This document shows, piece after piece, positions 1 to 11,271 of a DNA stretch of 64,000 bases. Source of the stretch: Delphinus delphis (lineage: Eukaryota > Chordata > Mammalia > Artiodactyla > Delphinidae); contig NC_082689.1 of the NCBI RefSeq assembly GCF_949987515.2, positions 67,269,746 to 67,333,745 on the forward strand, given 5' to 3'. The stretch's first letter is position 1. The number at the start of each line of letters is the position of its first letter. The translations under genes and the position numbers were made by a program. The notes beneath the pieces were generated by a model, which worked only from the letters and a program-made list of their open reading frames with translations, was not told where the DNA came from and did no database searches.

Positions 1-475
1 AAGGATTGAGTTGATAATGGTGGGATTTCAGGCAGTATGACAGGTATTGAGAGATATACTTTTGGCCAGAGGCCCTCCCTCACTCCATTCAAATTTCACA
101 AAATAGACAGTTGTATACTCCATAAGCAAATGGGCGATACCTTTTTCTTCTTTTTTCCCTTCATAATTTTGACATAAGCTAGGCAGTGGAAAGCAGGTAC
201 TAGCTGGTAGTATCCATTATGTATGGGGGCCAATTTTATTAAGGATCTAGGAAATCCCTCCCTTGGTGGCATATTTAGAAAGTACTATTGGCATCCCGTC
301 CCTCCGTGTTACCAGTGAATGACATGTCAATGTCTTGATGCCTGATCTTAATTATTCACTCTCTGCCATTTCCAGAGCCCTGAGATGGCTTTCGTCTGTG
401 CTGACACATGGAATATAGCAAAGAGCATTAGTGGATTCCAAATATGACTACAAAAATAAAAATAGAAATTACATG

Positions 476-575
476 TATATATTTATAAAAAACATACATA
501 CATACACACCTCTCTACATATATATATGTATACAAATATATATATATGTAATTTTAACCTTTATATATATGTATA
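476..575. repeat. TA-rich simple repeat
   Basis: Alternating TA with short CA and TG interruptions (several tatata runs around 518-570). It lies in unique AT-rich DNA; the flanks (1-475 and 600-985) show nothing I recognise. Confidence 0.8.
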
Positions 576-989
576 GGTTGATCATAAAACCAGTTTAGTG
601 GCATCTAGCATATGTAGTAGGGAGCATCTTCTTATTCATACATGTAAGAAACCACAGTGACTTCTCTTTCCTGACCATCTTCCAGAGAGCACACTGGAGT
701 ATTTAAATGTTATCTATTCATATTTATGCAATGTTTTCTATTACATAATTTGTAGAGCATTCTTTTGAGGATAAAATGAGGTGATAGATTTGATTGAAGA
801 TTATAAGTTGTAAACTGAAAAGTATATGTCATCATAAATTCAACTATGATGATTTTCATGTTATCCATTTGGTCTCAAGTTTTGGATTACAGCTTCCTAG
901 GCATTAGGGCTAATGTTAGTTGGATTTTCACTGTGAGTGCCAGAATGGCACCATAATGAAAAAAGCTCAAACACAGTGAAGAGGAGGGA

Positions 990-1125
990 ACAGTGAATGC
1001 CAAAGAGCTTGAGTTTTATTCCCAGCTCTCTGGTAACAGATCTCATGCCTTGGGCAAATCATTTAATCTCACTAGGTCTTTGTATCCTTATCTTTAAAGT
1101 GAAGGGGTGGATCAGCCACTATTCC
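990..1125 (+). mobile_element. MIR SINE fragment
   Basis: The segment follows the MIR core order: a 'cccagctct' block, then 'cttgggcaaatcatttaat', then 'tctcactaggtctt', then a block resembling 'tcatctgtaaaatgggg'. This is an old tRNA-derived mammalian-wide SINE, heavily diverged and without visible target duplications. Identified from the remembered consensus order only. Confidence 0.65.
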
Positions 1126-1920
1126 ATCCAGATCAAATTTTCAGGGATCCTTGGAAAAACTTTTTTTTATTATTATTATTTACTATATGAAGCCAATCAG
1201 GCAAAATTGCTACTACAAATTCTTCAACCACAAAAATTAGCCTTGGTCCAGGTCCCATAATATGATAGGTTGTAAAAATTTAACAAAACTGAAATGTTTT
1301 CCAGAAATTGTTTTAATGCCAAGAGGCTATTATCAGTTGAATTGCTGCCAGGATATTATTATGTATGGGAAGAACCAGTATAAAATAAGAACACAAACAA
1401 AAACAAAAGCTTGGAGGGAAATCTTTTGCTGCTCAGTGAATTTTTGTTGTCAGTCTGACTTGTCTGACTATAAAGCAGTAGTAAATAAAAGTTTTTTTTC
1501 TTTCTTTAAATTTTTCCTTTCCCTTCCTACCTTCCTTCCGGAGCCCTATTCCTGATAGGAAAATGGGGTCAATAGAATCAATGTTCAAAGGTAATTTGGA
1601 GTGGTAGATATCTTTTCAGTTAGTTGTCAGAAGCCTTCTGAGAACCCTTTTTAGGCATTCTCAGCATTTGTGGAAGTTGAAAAGAATGTGACAGAAAGAA
1701 ACTAGAGTGGGAAATGCATTTTAAACAGTCTCCTCCTAGGAAGCCATAGTTCTTTTACACTGCCCATATCATACACCTAAACTATGTCAACGTTCGGATT
1801 TTTCTCTGATAGGGTGATATTCTGTAAACAATTTACAACTTTTGTGATTTCTCCATTTTAAAACTGCCTTGATAAATTAACTGGATGAAACTAGTTGTAG
1901 AATAAACAGATGTATACATT
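1126..1920. other. Unique AT-rich stretch, no gene seen
   Basis: No repeat family, RNA gene or convincing coding frame. A T/C-rich run lies near 1490-1545. The two short open frames at 997-1260 and 1262-1555 have no recognisable domain and begin within or beside a MIR, so I treat them as chance. Confidence 0.5.
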
Positions 1921-1924
1921 TCCA

Positions 1925-2550
1925 AAGGTCTTAATAGTAAGGTGATATTTGAACAGTGAACTGAAGAAAGTAGGGAGCAAACCTCTCCTCCCATCTATGT
2001 TGGTGAAGAGCAGTCCAAGCTGAGAGGAGAGCATGTGCAAAGGCCAAGAGGCATTTCCTGAGGCATGAGAATGCCTGGTTGGAGGAAGAGCAAGGAGGCC
2101 AGAATGCCTGGTGACAATGAGGGAGGGATGGGGTAGCAGAGGATGATGTGAAAGATGAGAGGGGGCAGGCAGATCTTGTAGGACTTGATAGGCCATTGTA
2201 ATGCATTTGGGACGTACTGGAGGATTTGGGCAGAGGAATGCCTTGAACCAAGAGATGCTGTAATGGAATACTTCTGGCAGTAAACAGAGAGGGACCTTAG
2301 GAGGTGATTAGAATAATCTAGGGGGTAGATGATGGTACTTTGGAACAAGCTGTTAGTAGTGGAGGTGGTGAGAAATGGTCTGGATCTATTTTGACAGAGA
2401 GCAGACAAAATCAGTTGGTGGGTAGGATAAGGGGTTTAAGAGAAAGAGGCACAGCCAAGATGACTCAGAGATCATGGCCTGAGATACTGAAACTGGGAAA
2501 TTTTCATCAACTGACATGGGAAGATCAGGAATTTGTGGGTATAAGTTTTT
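1925..2550 (-). mobile_element. L2 LINE fragment, antisense
   Basis: On the plus strand the purine-rich order matches the reverse complement of an L2 3' region: 'gtgcaaaggccaagaggc', 'gcaaggaggccagaatg', 'cttgtaggacttgatagg', a block meaning roughly 'gtaatccaggtgagagatgatgg', then 'agtggaggtggtgagaaatgg'. The same series of blocks recurs at 37.8-38.4 kb, which supports a dispersed repeat. The open frames on the minus strand here (1891-2408) are products of this fossil, not genes. Confidence 0.65.
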
Positions 2551-2693
2551 AATCCCTATACGGGAAAGAAATGTTTTGTAAACAGTTAATCAGTACACTT
2601 GTATTGGGTAGCTATTTTCCTTCAATTTAAATTTAAGAAAGGAGATTGAGAAATGGAAAAAAATCCAGCACTAGCCCATTCTATTGATTTTAT

Positions 2694-2860
2694 CCATTCA
2701 TTCATTCAGTTAATATGTACTATAATCCCTTACGCATTTAAAACTAGATTCTAGGTGCTGTGAGACATAGAAAAGTGTTCAAATGTGAATTACGCTATCA
2801 GAATGCATGTGATTTAATAGTGGTACCTGATAGAGGGTGAAAATGTGTGTCATTAGTACA
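2694..2860 (-). mobile_element. L2 3' end, antisense
   Basis: It begins with the 'attcattcattcagttaat' word that is the reverse complement of the L2 3' terminus, followed by 'tctaggtgctgtgagacatag', the usual next block. Strongly diverged. It may belong to the same old L2 region as the fragment just upstream. Confidence 0.55.
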
Positions 2861-4375
2861 AGTAAGGTGTCATGGTGTTTGGGTAGGCAAGAGTGATTAT
2901 GAGGGGGTAACATGTGAGATTGCCTTGTAAATTGGTTGGTACTTTATATTCTAGGAGGAAAGTTGTTACATCACCAAAGCCAGAAAGGCTATGGAAGAGG
3001 GAAAGGATTTTTGAAAATTTATTAATGACTGTGTGAGATTGTTGAAGGTAATCTGAAAGAACAATCTAGATCAGCCTTTCTCAAGAAGTTTCGAGTATTA
3101 TGCCCTAATGTTCATTACAAGTAATGAATTTACTAGAATGCAACTAGCCACGTACCATCCTTGGGAGAATTGAGAAAATTGTTCTGTGGTTGAAGAAAGC
3201 TGAGCGAGTCTGTATGGGTCCTAAATTCAAGGTTATATTTAATTAGTATGGAACATCTCAGCTTCTTGTCAAACTTTCATATCTAACCCAGAAAGCAAAT
3301 AAGATGGGTGGTAGACCTGATGTCTGGCTGAGTTTGATATCAGGTAAGGGGCTACGCAGATAAGTGAAAATAGCAAAAGAAATAAAAGAAATTTCTCTTA
3401 CTCTTGAGAATTATATAATCTAACTGGGAGGATAAATACAAGGACAAGTAAATGAGAATAGCTTTACAGCACCATCTTAATATTGCCCAGTGATATCATA
3501 GTCTGACTGTGGACAAAGGGTAGGATAGTAATTTGCAGTAAAGAATAATCAAGGTTGGCTGGGTTGAAGCAGAGAGGACATCCTTGAGGGTCTGAATCTT
3601 AAGAAAATATTGACAAGTCATTGATTAGTCCATTTTTAAAAATCAGCATTTGAGTGGGGATCTTATGAGCTAAACAATTGAGACTTTATAGGAATGGTGA
3701 TATTCAGATCGCTTTCCTTGATTTTCAGAATATATCTTCAGGCACAAAAATCTTTGCTTCACTCACATTTGTGCTTCTCAAGTCTGCTGGATTTTCCTCT
3801 CCCAAAGGCTGACATCTGTCTAATACTTGAGTTGTGAAAAATGTCCCCTTTGTTAGGCTCTTTTCATTGACAGTTATAAAATTTCCTTTTGGAGATCACT
3901 GAGTGCTGCCTTCACAAAAGGAACACTCTAATATGATGAAAACATTGAAGGAAATGCAAGCTCCCATCAAGACAAATTCCCCACCCCTAGTATGTGGATA
4001 AATGACTGATAATGCTTTTTCTCTTGGGATGGGGGACTTCGCAAGGGATTTTGAGGTACCACTGTTTGGACTTAGCAGGGTGCTTAAGCCTTAGAGCTCT
4101 CCATGCCAGTCTGGACACATCCTAAACACATCCAGAGGGCAGGAAATCACACTGTATTTTTCCAATACCCCTTTGTGTAATAAGTTGCCCAAACCAACGA
4201 TTTATAATGGTAACATCTCGAGGTGAAATGTGAAAGGGCAGGCGCTGGTACAGGTGGAAGAGGAAAGGTTGTGATACTCTCTGAAGGCACGTTGAAGGAG
4301 GCTGGACTAACGTGACAGTGCCCATGTTACCTGAGTACAGCACACTGAAATATCCCATAAGTGATGCAGAGCATT
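2861..4375. other. Unique stretch, nothing recognised
   Basis: No gene, RNA or clear repeat. A short segment around 3070-3180 has a weak hAT-terminus-like start ('gatcagcctttctcaa') but cannot be followed far enough to call. Confidence 0.45.
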
Positions 4376-4379
4376 TAAT

Positions 4380-4690
4380 GAGTTGGGACTGAAAACTTTA
4401 ATTAGCTTGTAGGGCTTTTATTATTTTATTTTTTGTTCATTATATTTTCTGCTCAGTCTCTGTGAATGTTCTGCATTTTCATCATCAAATGACTGGCTGG
4501 TTATTTTTGTCAAACAAGAAGCCTGAAACCATCAAGTCTGAGTGCAGAGACAGTCTGCCTGCTCTGTCAACAGGATGAAAGTGAGTCTCGGGCTTTTTTA
4601 ATTACAAGGATAACATGTTCGCTCATCTAATAATGAAGACGGTTAGCAATTTTAAATTTTAATAATCAATTACTGAAAGTAATTCTCCAT
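4380..4690. other. Candidate conserved non-coding element
   Basis: Repeat-free sequence with several homeodomain-type words (TTAATTAG, TTTAATTAC, AATAATCAATTA) in a compact block. This is an inference from texture only; it needs a cross-species alignment. No coding frame is evident. Confidence 0.2.
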
Positions 4691-4999
4691 TAAACCACAA
4701 GAGAGCCATTATATCTCAAAAGATGGAACATGCTGTATGTAACAGTAGCAAATCTTCTATTTTTAAATATCATTAGGGAATATCTGATTGTTTCATTTCT
4801 CTGCATTTCTTTTACCTTTTTCCTCATGCAGACCATCTCATTTTCCGCAGGAAGACAGCACATGATCTTATAAATAATAAAAGAAAACCCTTGCAAGACT
4901 TGATCCAGGGGTGTGAAATATGTGCTAAGAATGTAATTTATTTCAGTCTGGCATATTTTGACTGAATAATAAGGAAGGTGACTAATTAATATTATACTA

Positions 5000-5335
5000 T
5001 GCTGTGGGCAAGGCAGCACAGTGGGCTAATCCATGCTCCTTTCACCTCTGGAGACCCACATGCAAGCCTTAGAGGAGTCACAACTGCTGAACATGGTTTG
5101 GGGGAGGGGAGGGGAAGGCATCAGATGTCTTTTCCTGACTGTGGAGACCCCTGTCCATATTCTAAAACCACCCTGAGCATCAGATTCTGCTCTGAGGAGA
5201 TGAGGGAAAAGACAAATGATTGCTACTTGACTATGGCAATTTGGCTGACTTATATGTCAAGGGGAGATAGCTCCGTGACAGCTCCAGCTGTCCTGCTCAA
5301 GCCTGGTTTAGCCAGCTCACATCCCGCTTAAATAT
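5000..5335. other. GC-richer island, exon-like or unknown old repeat
   Basis: This block is visibly richer in G+C than the DNA around it and carries a 110-residue open frame on the plus strand (4999-5331). The translated frame shows no domain I know, and no splice or promoter context supports a gene. It could be a conserved element, an old SINE-like fragment or chance. Confidence 0.25.
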
Positions 5336-5362
5336 TTGGAAATACGTGGAGCAAAAGAAAAG

Positions 5363-5364
<2 letters not shown>

Positions 5365-5407
<43 letters not shown>

Positions 5408-5427
5408 TGTGTGTGTGTGTGTGTGTG
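5365..5427. repeat. (TG)n microsatellite
   Basis: A 63-bp alternating GT tract with a single interruption (C at 5407). Long uninterrupted dinucleotide arrays like this are usually length-polymorphic and can adopt Z-DNA. Confidence 0.97.
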
Positions 5428-7959
5428 AATGTTTTCAGGTAGGAGACTGGATAAGGGTGGGAGCACAATAACGAGATGACCAGAAAACAGTGAATTATTT
5501 AGAATCAGATTAGTCCTAGGGCTCCACTAGAAGCAGTTGATTCCATTTTTGCAGTATCTGAAGCTCAAAGAGTAGAAAGATACTGTGCTTTATTTCTAAA
5601 GCATTTGATTAGCTTTCAGACAATGGGAAGAGGCCACTTTAAATCTAACCAGTGGCACTACACTGGGCACCACCCCGACCACATGGTCTGTGGGGTTGAG
5701 GGAACTTGACTGCCCTGAGTACCATAAGCACCAAGGCCAGAGATGAGGTTCTTGTCATCTTGATTGTTTTTCTGGTGGGAAATGTGCCCGTGTTTCTGAA
5801 CTGCACTGGCCTTTCCAGGGAGCAGTCTCATGCTTCCCTCGGAAGGATTAAAGCAGAAACTCTTCCAAGCTAGGTAGGGCTGGGGTGGGTAACGGGGATT
5901 TCACGACACTGATACTTAAGCTGTAGTTCCTTTGTACTTGTTCACAGAAAACTTTAAGTTTCTGAATATTGGAGGGTTCCTGTTTCCCTCTCATTCTACT
6001 ACTTGGACTTTACTCATCATTAGAGCCATTGCCAGAGAGAAGCTGGTTTGGTGGAGACAAGGGAATGTTGATTCTCAATTTAGGGAGTTCCCTGGGTAAA
6101 ACTGAAAACTGATCCCAGTACATTGAAGAAAAAGGCTGACCGCTCCAGATTGGTAGGTGGTAGTTTCAATAAGCAAGGGAACTTACATATGAGTCTTGTC
6201 TTGAGTGGCTGCAAGATGAGTAGGTCTCTGCACCCACCTGCCAGAGTCCTAAGAGTTTATAGAGAGGCCTTAATGGGGTTCAGTCAGGTAGATGGTCTCA
6301 GTAACATCTTATTTTCCCAAGGCTGCATCCTTGAAGTGGCTTTGAGTGCAGGAACGGTGGGCAGAATGTACATTCCAAGGATAAGGGAGGGAGTAAGGAG
6401 CTGTTACTTCAGTTGCTGGAGACCAGTTCTTGGGTCACCCTGTGGTCATATCCTCTTTATGACCTCATCCAACAAGGATATATGATCCACATTGGATAAT
6501 TTTGGTCTTTGTTAGTGCATCTAAGAGGTGACTTAGGAGGATAAGAAGAAACTATCTGTTGAAGTTCAGGTTCTAATGTAAATTCCAGTTATCTAGTTAT
6601 GATGACTATTCCATGTTCTACCTATCTACTGTTACTGTGTGCAACTGGGTGTGAGAATGATATATTTTTAAAACTTTGAGACATTTATTTACTTTCCCAG
6701 ATCACCAATCATGGATTATTATGAGTGAACTGTCATGATTATGAGTGGTTACATCTTATATCTCCTCATAAAAACTTAGCCCTTTTGAGTGACTATAGCA
6801 TCCTGTGAAGAATTTCAAGCTTTGGTTGTAGAGTTAAGAGCTCCTGGTTTCATAGCCCCATGCGCCCTCTTTGAAATGGCCTATATATTTTTTAACTGGG
6901 GCAGAAAAACCCATCACCACTGTATGACATAGACAGGTTTCAAGAACCAGAAATACTTCTGGCAATGACATCTGTAAATACTGTGAAATGAAATCCACAT
7001 TAGTGGGCTAAGTTCTGCTTGATATCTTAGTGCATTTTTGTGTGTTCTTCCGTATCCCATTTTCTGTGGAAACAAATCTTATCCTTCAAAAGAGTACATA
7101 ATAGGAAGTATTGTTTCTTTTATTTTAAATCTATATCTAGAAACAAATCACAGATCCTTATGCTGTGGGTTAGTAAAGCTGCTATTTTGGGAGCATGTGT
7201 GTTACTTCTGTAATGGGTATAAAAATAAGGTGACCCAGGGCATGGAGAATCTAGCCTCATGCTGTCTGCTAACTTTGTTTGGGTTGCTTTAGATTGGTCC
7301 CTGGGGTTCATGCAGGTAACTGAGCAACTTACATTGGGTTCTCGGCTATTTGGTTTGGAGGTCAGGCTGTGGATTCCCTCCCCTAGGAATCTTTACTTCT
7401 TCAAAGTGGGCGAGAGTCAACTCTTAGTGGGCTCCCTAAGGAATATCTGATACTCCATAGATAGTTGGAGGGAAAGGGCAGTGCCAAACACCCCTTACAT
7501 CCCCAGTGGTATTTGGGTTGTTCTCTAGAGGTGGAAAAAGTCATCCATGGCATCACCGAAGGCAGAATTCTATTCCATGGAGAAGGTGGCAAAGTCAGCA
7601 GGGGGCCACTCCAGGGAATCCTCTACTGCTTGCTGTGAAGCAGAGAACAGAATAAGGTCAAAGCCTAAGGGAGGTCTACTCTAACACCCAGTGGAGGGAT
7701 GCAGAGGCAATCAGGTAACCTTGCTAGAAGGCTTGGGGCTAGAATCATAAAAAGTTAGGAGAAACGTTTAAGGAAGCTCTAGCTCTAGGCTCCCAGATTA
7801 CTGATGAGAATTGGAATGACTCCTGAAGATCAAACAGGTAGAGAGCAGCCCTACTTACACCAAATCCTAGGACCTCTGATTCAAAGCAGTAGGTTTGCTG
7901 CATTACAAGATTGTGTACAATGAGGTAAATGATTTTTCAGTGAGGTGCAATGCAGCTAG
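5428..7959. other. Unique stretch, no gene seen
   Basis: About 2.5 kb without recognisable transposons. Several open frames of 60-120 codons occur (for example 6123-6485 on the plus strand), but none has a signal, a domain or splice context. The part near 7740-7900 has a faint old-MIR texture that I could not confirm. Confidence 0.45.
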
Positions 7960-8425
7960 AACCTGAAGTGGAGAGGGTGTGGGCTTTGGAGTCAATGTAG
8001 AGTTTGAGTCCTACCTCAACCACTTATTAGTTCTGTTACCTTGAGCAGTTTATTTAACCTCTTTAAGACTAATTTTTCTCACCTGTTAAATGAAGATAAA
8101 AGTAGGGGAAGGTTTTTCAACCTCTGCACTATTGGCATGTTGGACTGGATAATTCTTTGTTGCACAAGGTGTCACGTGCAGTGAAGGATGTTTAGTTAGC
8201 AACCCTGGCCTCTGCCCCTTATATGCCAATGGCACAACCCCTCTGCTGTGTATTCTGACAACCAAAAATGATTCCGGACATTGCAAAATGTCCCATGGGG
8301 TCAAAATGGTCCCAGTTGAGAAACACTGCAATAGTGTACTATTGAGAATAATGAAGTTCTATGCAAAGGACTTGCCATGGTATCTGACATGTAATTATCT
8401 TCCAGTAGATATTAGGTATTATTTT
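7960..8425 (+). mobile_element. MIR split by a MER5A insertion
   Basis: The left part (7960-8104) reads 'gggctttggagtcaatgtag', then 'gagtcctacctcaaccac', then 'ttatttaacctcttt', then 'cacctgttaaatgaagat', in MIR order. The right part (8329-8425) resumes with the MIR 3' blocks 'cttgccatggtatctgaca' and 'attaggtattatt'. Between them sits a DNA transposon, so the MIR is the older layer. Confidence 0.7.
8105..8328 (-). mobile_element. MER5A (hAT-Charlie) non-autonomous DNA transposon
   Basis: In antisense order the blocks 'ggataattctttgttg', 'gaaggatgtttag', 'ccctggcctctgcccc', 'acaaccaaaaatg' and 'cagttgagaaacactg' match the MER5A consensus as I know it. The length (about 224 bp) is close to the full element, and both termini are visible. 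The 8-bp target duplications expected for hAT elements are degraded here. Confidence 0.85.
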
Positions 8426-8929
8426 TACCCATTAATAAAAATGTGAGCAGTATTTTTATCAAATATCAAATAATGCCAGTTATTAGGGGAAACATTCACT
8501 CTCAGGCCATGTGTGAATATACTTAGTCTAGAGTTTCAACTGGCCCTGTTGTCTTTTACTTTGAACAAGGGAAAGCAGGTTAAAAAAAAAAAGCTTTTTT
8601 TCTGTGTTCATATTCATGTACTCTATGCAAATATAGTCACAGCTTACCTGATAGACAGTTTGCAGAACAGTAGCTGCATGATTAATTGATTAAACACTGC
8701 AGTGTTCATAGCATATTCTGGGAGAACAGTTACAAATTTCCCAATGTAATACATGTCTTGACATTGAGTAGCTGCCCACAATATTCTTATTTGGAAAGGC
8801 ATTCATGACAGTTATATGTGGGCTTCCATTAAAAATGTGTTTATATTGCTTTCGAACTACAGAATATTCACTTGTTTTATTGATATAATCTAAAGAGGAA
8901 GGAAGATACTTATTTCTGTTTGTCATGCA
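8426..8929. other. Unique stretch, nothing recognised
   Basis: Includes a short poly-A/T stretch near 8583-8602. No gene or repeat family seen. Confidence 0.45.
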
Positions 8930-9340
8930 CATTAATGTCCCATCTTGTTTGGTTACTATTTGATAGCGTATACAATCATACAGTCATTCAAAATGCAGTT
9001 TTAGCTTCTTGAATTTAGTGATTAAAAACAAGCCATACAGCATGATTCACTTAGTCTTGGCTTCACATCAAACTCCTACCACTTCTGCAGCAAAAGCAAA
9101 CTTCAGGCCGTTAATTAGAATGGGCATGACTAACCAAGGTAATTTCTTCCTGCATTAATCTTAAACTCTTTAAGAGTCATCAAGGTTTTATTTCTTTAAC
9201 TCCAGATTAAACTGCTGAATTTTGCAGAAAGCATTAAAAGTTACACAAGTGAGATTAAAGTAAAACAAAAGACACAATTGTCATTAAGACAACATTAAAG
9301 CAAGGTGGAAGAAAATCTAAAGTATATAAATATGTATTTT
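8930..9340. other. Candidate conserved non-coding element
   Basis: Repeat-free, with clustered homeodomain- and SOX-like words (GTTAATTAG, GATTAA, CATTAA, ACAATTGTCATTAAG). Texture alone suggests a regulatory element. There is no alignment behind this. Confidence 0.2.
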
Positions 9341-9599
9341 TCTAAACGAAAACTTTGGGCTAAGAAGAACCACCTTTCAACTTGCATTGGAAATGTTTGG
9401 GTTTGGTTCTCTCAATTTGTTTAGAGTGAAACTCATGGGCTAACTTATGGAACACTGATTTAATAGATTCTTTAGGCAAACCCTTTGGGCCAACAGTATA
9501 TTAGAATTAGGATTTTTGTCTTCCAGATTGCAAAAGCAATTTGAAGAAGCAAGTCAAAGCAAGGTGTTTTTTTTTTTCTCATTTAATCTGTGTTGTGTG

Positions 9600-9995
9600 A
9601 TCTTTGAGGCTGTCAATTGCCCTACCTCAACTTCCCAGCTCTTATTTCTTCTACAACTTTATTAGCCCCAAATATACATTCTCATGCTTTCCTACCTTTT
9701 CCCTTTGGATGTCCGTCTTCATCACTTCCTTGATATTCTGGGTCAAAACCCATCCTTTACCTCTCTTTTCTAGCTGTACCTGTGCAGCTAGCTATTTAGG
9801 TGAATTTCTTTTACTATATTATTTTGCACTGGTCTGTATATTGCTTAGTAATTGTGTGCTTGTTACATGTGTTTTGTATCTTTCCAAGTAGATTGATATA
9901 TCATGAAAAGCATAGAATGTCTTTGACATTTTTTTTTCCTCGAAGTACCCACCAAGGTGTTTTGAATGTATAACAAGTATTATGTTGGATGAATT
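9600..9995 (+). mobile_element. L2-like LINE fragment, sense
   Basis: Pyrimidine-rich text with 'tttggatgtccgtcttcatc', 'attttgcactggtctgtat', then 'gcatagaatgtctttgaca' and a terminal 'gttggatgaattaatga', the block order of an L2 3' end. Diverged. The 95-codon open frame at 9604-9891 follows from this repeat. Confidence 0.5.
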
Positions 9996-10119
9996 AATGA
10001 ATATTATATCGAAATATTTTAAAGTGAGTTTTTATGAAGGGCCCCTCATTTATTATATGATGAATTTATATAATAACTAATAACAGTATCAGAAGTACCG
10101 CTTTAAATGGTGCACTAGT

Positions 10120-10215
10120 GTAACCTAATCTAATTCTCATTTTGCAGATGGAAAAACTACATAGATAAATGACTCACTTGGTAAAAACTCAGTGATCAGC
10201 CCAGATGGATAAGTG
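10120..10215 (-). mobile_element. MIR fragment, antisense
   Basis: 'attctcattttgcagatgg' followed by 'aactacatagataaatgact' and 'cagtgatcagccc' fits the reverse complement of the MIR core ('cattttacagatgaggaaac' region). Weak but ordered match. Confidence 0.45.
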
Positions 10216-10337
10216 GATATTCCCACTTAAAGCCCCCAGTTTTCACCTCTTAGTGCCAAGTCCCCCATTAGTTAAATATTGCCAATGAAAAGATCACTGA
10301 TCTAAAGTAAATATGAGGATATCAGGTCACCTTGATA

Positions 10338-10396
10338 GGCAGTTTAGAGCATGCTGGAGTTAAGGAGGGGCAGTATAGAGCATGCTGGAGTTAAGC
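10338..10396. repeat. Two-copy tandem duplication, 31-bp period
   Basis: The 20-bp word at 10345-10364 recurs exactly at 10376-10395, and its left flank is nearly repeated too ('ggcagttta' against 'ggcagtata'). The short direct duplication lies just upstream of a MIR. Confidence 0.9.
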
Positions 10397-10404
10397 TTAT
10401 GTTT

Positions 10405-10600
10405 GAGAGGCACACAGATTGGAGATCAAGGGCTGACTTTGCCACTCCTTAGCCTGGAGAACTCAGATGAGCAACCTTAACTCCACACTTTGTTTGTTCA
10501 TCTGTAAAACGGGACTAATAATTGTACTTATCTCAAAGTACCTAAAACATATATTTTGTGTGGCATATAGAAAGCTGTTAGTTAACGTTACCTATACTTC
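10405..10600 (+). mobile_element. MIR SINE
   Basis: Ordered MIR blocks: 'gagatcaagggctgactttg', 'ttgttcatctgtaaaacggg', 'aataattgtacttatctcaa', then 'ggcatatagaaagctgttag'. A relatively complete copy in sense orientation. Confidence 0.7.
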
Positions 10601-11029
10601 TTAGCACTTCAGGGCTTTACAGTTCAACAAAAATTTTTAATCACATTAATCCAATGTATTTTATAGGTACTAAATATGGATTCAATATCCATATACTTTA
10701 AGAAATGTATACCTTTATACTCTACTTTGTCAGTGTCCGCAGGAAAATTTCTTTTAAAAATAGGTTTTTTCTGAATTAGGTAGAGAAAAAAATTCTTCTT
10801 TGGAATTTTCCATTTAGATAATTTTGATGTTATAGAGACTTCTATTTTCATTTTCAGGAGAACTTTCCTGATCCTCATTTTAAAAATAGCTGTCAACATG
10901 TTTAAAAATTACTTTATAGTTTTAGTCATGTATCTCTTTGAAGAACTGCCTTTTTCTTTCAAAAAGTGAAGTGATGAAAAATAATACTGAGATAAATTGC
11001 TTATTTTATTCTTATGCAGCAGAATATTT
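10601..11029. other. Unique AT-rich stretch
   Basis: Nothing recognised. The 91-codon minus-strand frame (10624-10899) is lysine/isoleucine-rich, as expected from AT-rich noise. Confidence 0.45.
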
Positions 11030-11045
11030 TATAGTTACTTCTTTT

Positions 11046-11255
11046 TTTTTTTTTTTTTTTTTTGCGGTACGTGGGCCTCTGACTGTTGTGGCCTCTCCTG
11101 TTGCAGAGCACAGGCTCCGGACGCACAGGCTCAGTGGCCATGGCCCACGGGCCCAGCCACTGTGCGGCATGTGGGATCTTCCTGGACCGGGGCACGAACC
11201 TGTGTCCCCTGCATCGGCAGGCGGACTCTCAACCACTGAGCCACCAAGGGAGCCC
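11046..11255 (-). mobile_element. CHR-type tRNA-Glu SINE (short form)
   Basis: An oligo-T run (the A-tail in reverse) is followed by the full SINE body in antisense. It includes the pol III B-box in reverse ('ggcacgaacc') and the tRNA-like 5' end 'ccactgagccaccaaggg'. The insertion is flanked by a perfect 16-bp duplication (tatagttacttctttt at 11030-11045 and 11256-11271). This SINE body is diagnostic for cetaceans and their relatives. The overlapping open frames on both strands are SINE artefacts. Confidence 0.93.
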
Positions 11256-11271
11256 TATAGTTACTTCTTTT

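Noticed and set aside
3070..3180. Possible hAT (MER-type) element end; a similar hint at 39070-39090
   Set aside because: Only a 'cagtgg/cagcctttctcaa'-like word; the remainder cannot be followed and no second terminus was found.
6123..6485. 120-codon open frame in unique DNA
   Set aside because: No recognisable domain or gene context; a chance frame.
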